64,000 nt of DNA from contig NC_134360.1 of assembly GCF_048569485.1 (NCBI RefSeq), forward strand, positions 205,031,692-205,095,691, written 5' to 3'. Below the pieces are notes generated by a model. It made no database searches, was not told where the DNA came from, and saw nothing but the letters and a program-made list of their open reading frames with translations. The position numbers and the translations under genes are program-made. This DNA comes from Anomaloglossus baeobatrachus (taxonomy: Eukaryota > Chordata > Amphibia > Anura > Aromobatidae). This document shows, in pieces, positions 63,731 to 64,000 of the stretch (its first letter is position 1; every line of letters begins with the position of its first letter).

Positions 63731-64000
63731 CTTTTTTAGAAGCCTTCTTAGGGTGTTTTTTGGTGTTTTTTTTTAGCTGCAGATTTGCCTTGCTTTTATG
63801 CAAATCCATGCTAATAGAACACTGCTTTTTACAGTCCCAGCAAAGTCTAAGATTTCTGAAATCTCATGCACACAAACACCTGCAGATTTTTTTTTTTCTT
63901 TTGTCAAATACCTGCTTTTTTTTTCCAGCGTTTTTAAAAGAATGAGCATGTCAATTCTTTTGTGGTGGTTTTTGCATTGAAACCACCCACTTTGTAGAAA
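63731..64000. other. MITE-like DNA cut by the window end
   Basis: Contains TCTCATGCACACAAACACCTGC and a T-rich tract, resembling MITEs at 44.1 and 33.4 kb. The second end is outside the window. Confidence 0.35.

Noticed and set aside
58664-64000. Search for BTF3L4 coding exons
   Set aside because: No segment encoding the MNQEKLAKLQ or later blocks of BTF3L4 was found. The coding exons are probably beyond the window.

Overview
This window is vertebrate nuclear DNA, most likely from an anuran amphibian (probably a neobatrachian frog). The evidence is spliced coding exons with GT-AG junctions, CpG-rich promoter blocks, very long simple repeats, CR1/L2-type LINE tails, Tc1 and mariner DNA transposons, many palindromic MITEs and two DIRS-type tyrosine-recombinase retroelements. 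Nothing in it is bacterial, and almost all long open frames are repeats or transposons.

The one host gene read with confidence is TXNDC12 (ERp18/ERp19/AGR1), an ER-resident thioredoxin-like protein. It lies on the minus strand in seven coding exons between 52626 (start) and 24295 (stop). All splice sites and phases agree and give a 172-residue protein with a signal peptide, a WCGAC active site and a C-terminal EDEL retention signal. Its introns hold most of the mobile DNA: intron 1 (31-bp minisatellites, a mariner MITE, LINE tails), intron 3 (a 3.5-kb 30-bp-unit satellite and an LTR-like piece), intron 4 (a nearly whole 6.1-kb DIRS element and a large TTAA foldback element), and intron 6 (a shorter broken DIRS element nested in a MITE, a CR1 fragment, and a Tc1 transposon with an open transposase frame).

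To the right, about 6 kb of MITEs and a 35-bp G-rich minisatellite separate TXNDC12 from a second CpG-rich promoter at about 58.5-58.7 kb. That promoter has GC boxes, a YY1-type site and a good splice donor on the plus strand. By synteny it is probably the first, noncoding exon of BTF3L4, but no coding exon of that gene was found before the window ends.

To the left (1-24 kb), downstream of TXNDC12, I see no host gene, only nested mobile elements. These include a mariner inside a TTAA element, a 5' Tc1 fragment, a tandem 0.77-kb duplication, a foldback with a 44-bp minisatellite, a 2.9-kb element with a 9-bp target duplication and an exon-like segment, several near-perfect palindromes, and a second, decayed Tc-type transposon carrying a MITE.

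No clearly new multi-gene system is present. The most interesting items are the pair of same-orientation DIRS elements in one gene, the open-frame Tc1 with an apparently replaced start, the Mutator-like element with an exon-like insert, and an inverted-repeat insertion flanked by a 16-bp target duplication. All coordinates and motifs were read by eye. Family assignments rest on remembered protein motifs, and no search was run.
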